DNA from: PALSA-612 sp964595575
GTDB taxonomy: Bacteria; Actinomycetota; Thermoleophilia; Gaiellales; Gaiellaceae
DNA: 17,797 bases
Reading direction: 5' to 3'
Assembly: GCA_964595575.1 (NCBI GenBank)
Contig: CAZQRA010000051.1
Span: forward strand, 1-17,797
Shown: piece after piece, positions 15,951-17,797 of the stretch
Layout of the letters: each line of letters starts with the position of its first letter
Position numbering within the stretch: the first letter of the stretch is position 1
Notes under the pieces: model-generated
What the model was told of the DNA's origin: nothing
Database searches by the model: none
What the model saw: the letters and a program-made list of their open reading frames with translations, nothing else
Translations under genes and position numbers: made by a program

Positions 15951-17314
15951 GGCGCTCCTCGCAGGCGGAGGGCGGGGAGGGCGGCGAGGAGGGCGAGCAG
16001 GGCGGCCAAGCCAAACGATCCCCGGAAGCTGCGCGTGAGCACGCTGCGCAGGGTGCCCACCAGGTGGTCGCGTAGCCGGCGCAGGCGCGCGACCAAGCGG
16101 GCGCCGCGCTCGTCGAAGGGGCGGGCGAGGTCGGGCACCTCGCCCGCCTTCGCCTGCTCCAGAGCGTCGCGCAGGTCGAGGGCGATGGGCACCTTCCTGA
16201 ATAGGCTCACGTCCCCGTCCAGGACGACCCGGGTCCCGGCGAGGAGCGCGCGCTCGCCGCCCCGGTCGAGGGCCTGGGAGAGGAGGGGGGCGGTCAGGGC
16301 GAGGGCGAGCACAAGACCGAGGTGACGGGCGCCGACGGTGACGAGGCCGCTGCGGACGCCCACGACCGCGAGGGCGGCTCGGCTGAGCACGGGCACGGCT
16401 AGGCCCAGGCCGCACCCGCAGACGGCCAGGGCCACTGCCGCCAGGACCTCGCTCGTCCGCGGGAGGAGGGCGAGGGCGGCTAGACCCAGGGCAAGGAGGA
16501 GCGCTCCCCCTGCCGCCGCCTGCGCCGCCGCCAGCCGGGCAGCGAGGGGTCGGACGAGAAGAGCGCTGACCGGGAGGGCGCTCACGACCAGGGCGCCCTC
16601 GATGGGGGCGAGCGACCACACCGTGACCACCAGCACGACGGAGAGAAAGAGCGCTCCCACCAGCCCGCCGAAGAGAAGGGCGAGCCCGGCGTTGGCGGCC
16701 GCCACCACCCCCTGCCCCCGCCGGGCCTTGTAACAAATTGTAACTTGCCCTACTGTCTCCGTGGTGGAATCGGCGGCGGGAGCCCGCGCCAGCGCCACGA
16801 GCGCCACCGGCGCCTGCGCCGCGAAGATGGCCCGCCAGTCGGCAAGCTGGGTGAGGACACCGCCCAGGGCCGGCCCTGCGGCCGCTCCGGCCGTGCCCGC
16901 CGCCGTCCACAGCCCCGCCCCGCGGGGCGGGGAGCCTGCGAGGCGGGCGAGCACGGGCAGGGCGCCGGCGAGAAGGAGAGCCCCGCCCAGCCCCTGCAGC
17001 GCCCGGAAGGCGACCAGGGCGGCAAGATCCCAGGAGGCGGCGCAGCCAGCGGAGGCGAGGGCGAAGAGGGCGATCCCGCTTCGCAGGCAGGCCCGCGGCG
17101 CCAGCCGAGCGGTCAGAGGGAGGATCACCAGCGCCGCCGCCGCCACGGCCACGTTGTAGGAGGTGATCACCCAGGAGACGCCGACGATGCTCGTCTGGAA
17201 GGCCCCGTACAGGTCGGGCAGGGCGAGGACGACGATGGACGAGTCGGCGAAGGCCGCCGCCACCGCCCCCGCGATCACGAAGGTGGAGATGCGAGCGCCC
17301 CGCTCGGCCGCCAT
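15947..17314 (-). CDS. MFS transporter (DHA2/EmrB-QacA-like)
   Basis: 455 residues, integral membrane protein with roughly a dozen hydrophobic helices. Family features are DSSIVVLALPDL in helix 1 (24-35) and RALQGLGGALLLAG (104-117). Proton-driven drug or metabolite efflux is typical of the family; the substrate cannot be told. Two odd regions stand out. The loop joining the halves (about 178-202) is polar (DSTTETVGQVTICYKARRG) and encoded by an AT-rich patch. A long hydrophilic segment (about 350-430, rich in Arg and Asp/Glu) sits before the last helix, unusual for simple exporters and likely folded outside or inside as an extra domain. The ATG at 17314 has GGAG close upstream. The stop overlaps the 141-aa protein start. 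The SDR gene lies upstream on the same strand, 110 bases away. Confidence 0.88.
   Translation of the reverse strand: MAAERGARISTFVIAGAVAAAFADSSIVVLALPDLYGAFQTSIVGVSWVITSYNVAVAAAALVILPLTARLAPRACLRSGIALFALASAGCAASWDLAALVAFRALQGLGGALLLAGALPVLARLAGSPPRGAGLWTAAGTAGAAAGPALGGVLTQLADWRAIFAAQAPVALVALARAPAADSTTETVGQVTICYKARRGQGVVAAANAGLALLFGGLVGALFLSVVLVVTVWSLAPIEGALVVSALPVSALLVRPLAARLAAAQAAAGGALLLALGLAALALLPRTSEVLAAVALAVCGCGLGLAVPVLSRAALAVVGVRSGLVTVGARHLGLVLALALTAPLLSQALDRGGERALLAGTRVVLDGDVSLFRKVPIALDLRDALEQAKAGEVPDLARPFDERGARLVARLRRLRDHLVGTLRSVLTRSFRGSFGLAALLALLAALPALRLRGAP
16728..16744. repeat. AT-rich direct repeat TTGTAAC-AAA-TTGTAAC inside the MFS gene
   Basis: Two identical 7-base units at 16728-16734 and 16738-16744 (spacing 10) form a short AT-rich island in an otherwise very GC-rich gene. 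They encode VTICYK of the central loop. Similar GTAAC repeats are recognised by some actinobacterial response regulators, but a site about 570 bases inside a gene may be chance. Confidence 0.7.
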
Positions 17315-17424
17315 CCGCTCCAGTGTCGCATCCTCCCCCTGCCGGAGCCCAGCCCTCGCGAGGATCCTGAAGTCGCGCTCGGAGGCGGCAGCGAAGGAAC
17401 CCGAGCGGGGCCTGAGCTAGCGGG
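17315..17424. other. Intergenic region between SDR gene and MFS gene
   Basis: The 110 bases hold two short inverted repeats: CTAGC-GG-GCTAG (17417-17428, overlapping the SDR stop) and CCTCGCGAGG (17354-17363). Either could be an operator or weak terminator stem. No T-run follows on the minus strand and no convincing -35/-10 pair was found, so the MFS promoter is undefined. Confidence 0.3.
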
Positions 17425-17797
17425 CTAGGTGCACAGCCAGCCCCCGTCTACCACCAGGTTGACCCCGTTCATGGCCTGGTTCTCGAGCAGGAAGCGCGAG
17501 GCGTGCACGACCTCGGCCATGGTCACGAGGCGGCCGATCGGCGTTCGTGCCACCAGGGCCTGCAGTCGGTCGGCAGGCATGTCTCGCCACTGGGGGCTAT
17601 CGCCCACGATCGCTGGGTGGAGGCCGTTCACCCGCACCGGGGCCAGCTCGATCACCAGCGTCCGCACCAGACTCGTCACTCCCCCGTTGACAGTGGTGAC
17701 CGTCGTGGAGCCGGGGTAGGGCCGATCGCGGGCGAGACCCCCGAAGATGAGGATGGCGGCGTCGTCGCGGAGGCGAGGCGCGAGCGCGTGGATGACC
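17425..17797 (-). CDS. SDR-family (short-chain dehydrogenase-like) protein lacking YxxxK, C-terminal part
   Basis: The frame is open to the window end, so the N-terminus with the nucleotide-binding GxxxGxG motif is not visible; 124 residues are seen. Family features: ALAPRLRDDAAILIFGG, a central strand ending in GG rather than the usual SG; then the helix in the position of the active site; RVNGLHPAIV after it; RTPIGRLVTMAEVVHASRFLLEN; and the C-terminal MNGVNLVVDGGWL. The active-site position reads STTVTTVNGGVTSL, so the usual Tyr and Lys are replaced by Val (codon 17698-17700) and Asn (17686-17688). It therefore may be a non-catalytic or atypical member. A call starting at the internal GTG 17679 would miss this. 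Substrate unknown. Confidence 0.85.
   Translation of the reverse strand, partial: VIHALAPRLRDDAAILIFGGLARDRPYPGSTTVTTVNGGVTSLVRTLVIELAPVRVNGLHPAIVGDSPQWRDMPADRLQALVARTPIGRLVTMAEVVHASRFLLENQAMNGVNLVVDGGWLCT

Noticed and set aside
15514..16014. A long N-terminal extension of glyQ
   Set aside because: It is Arg/Pro-rich out-of-frame translation of the 141-aa and MFS genes; GlyQ homology begins at about 15500.
13056..16038. Long plus-strand open frames (573 and 614 codons) opposite glyS, glyQ and the 141-aa gene
   Set aside because: They mirror well-identified minus-strand genes, have no family motifs and lack ribosome binding sites.
17411..17428. A possible CTCAG-type repeat like the moxR and htrA sites, before the MFS gene
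   Set aside because: Only one unit resembles the motif (AGCTCAG then CGCTCGG) and no GTGCTT follows at the right distance, so chance is likely.

Overview
The window is very GC-rich (roughly 70% by eye) and densely coded, with many GTG starts and 4-base GTGA gene overlaps. I read it as a chromosomal segment of a high-GC actinobacterium-like organism, possibly from a deep lineage such as Thermoleophilia. The hints are the two-subunit glycyl-tRNA synthetase, a pyruvate phosphate dikinase with its regulatory protein, and extreme GC. That placement is inference; no rRNA or other taxonomic marker is present. I see no tRNA, rRNA, CRISPR array, intact transposon or phage gene.

Layout. At 1-1119 (minus strand) lies a BlaI-type repressor followed by an M56 membrane metallopeptidase cut by the window edge, with a promoter/operator dyad in front of the repressor. 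At 1177-4338 (minus) are an exported PEBP/YbhB-like protein and ppdK (875 aa). A secreted beta-propeller-like protein (4418-5689, plus) is divergent from ppdK. At 5730-5920 is what looks like the wreck of a VapBC-type toxin-antitoxin pair. At 5923-6944 (minus) are the dikinase regulatory protein gene ppsR and a translationally coupled 65-aa membrane protein.

From 7034 to 11649 (plus) runs a tightly coupled five-gene operon: MoxR ATPase, DUF58 protein, VWA protein, an unrecognised exported six-cysteine protein, and a second VWA protein. Every junction is a 4-base GTGA overlap. It is followed by an HtrA-like membrane-anchored serine protease with PDZ domain (11726-12793). From 17314 back to 12801 (minus) runs MFS exporter, a 141-aa membrane-anchored protein of unknown function, glyQ and glyS. 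The window ends in the C-terminal part of an unusual SDR-family protein.

Two things stand out. First, the MoxR operon and htrA appear to share a promoter design: 7-base TTCTCAG-like direct repeats at exact 11-bp spacing, followed six bases later by GTGCTT in both. This resembles an OmpR/PhoB-family response-regulator site and suggests one envelope-stress regulon joining the MoxR-VWA assembly with HtrA. Second, taken on the minus strand alone, the gene order is glyQ-glyS-ppsR-ppdK, an order known from Firmicutes, here interrupted by plus-strand blocks. PpdK has the Thr-Ser-His triad that the PpsR enzyme family acts on.
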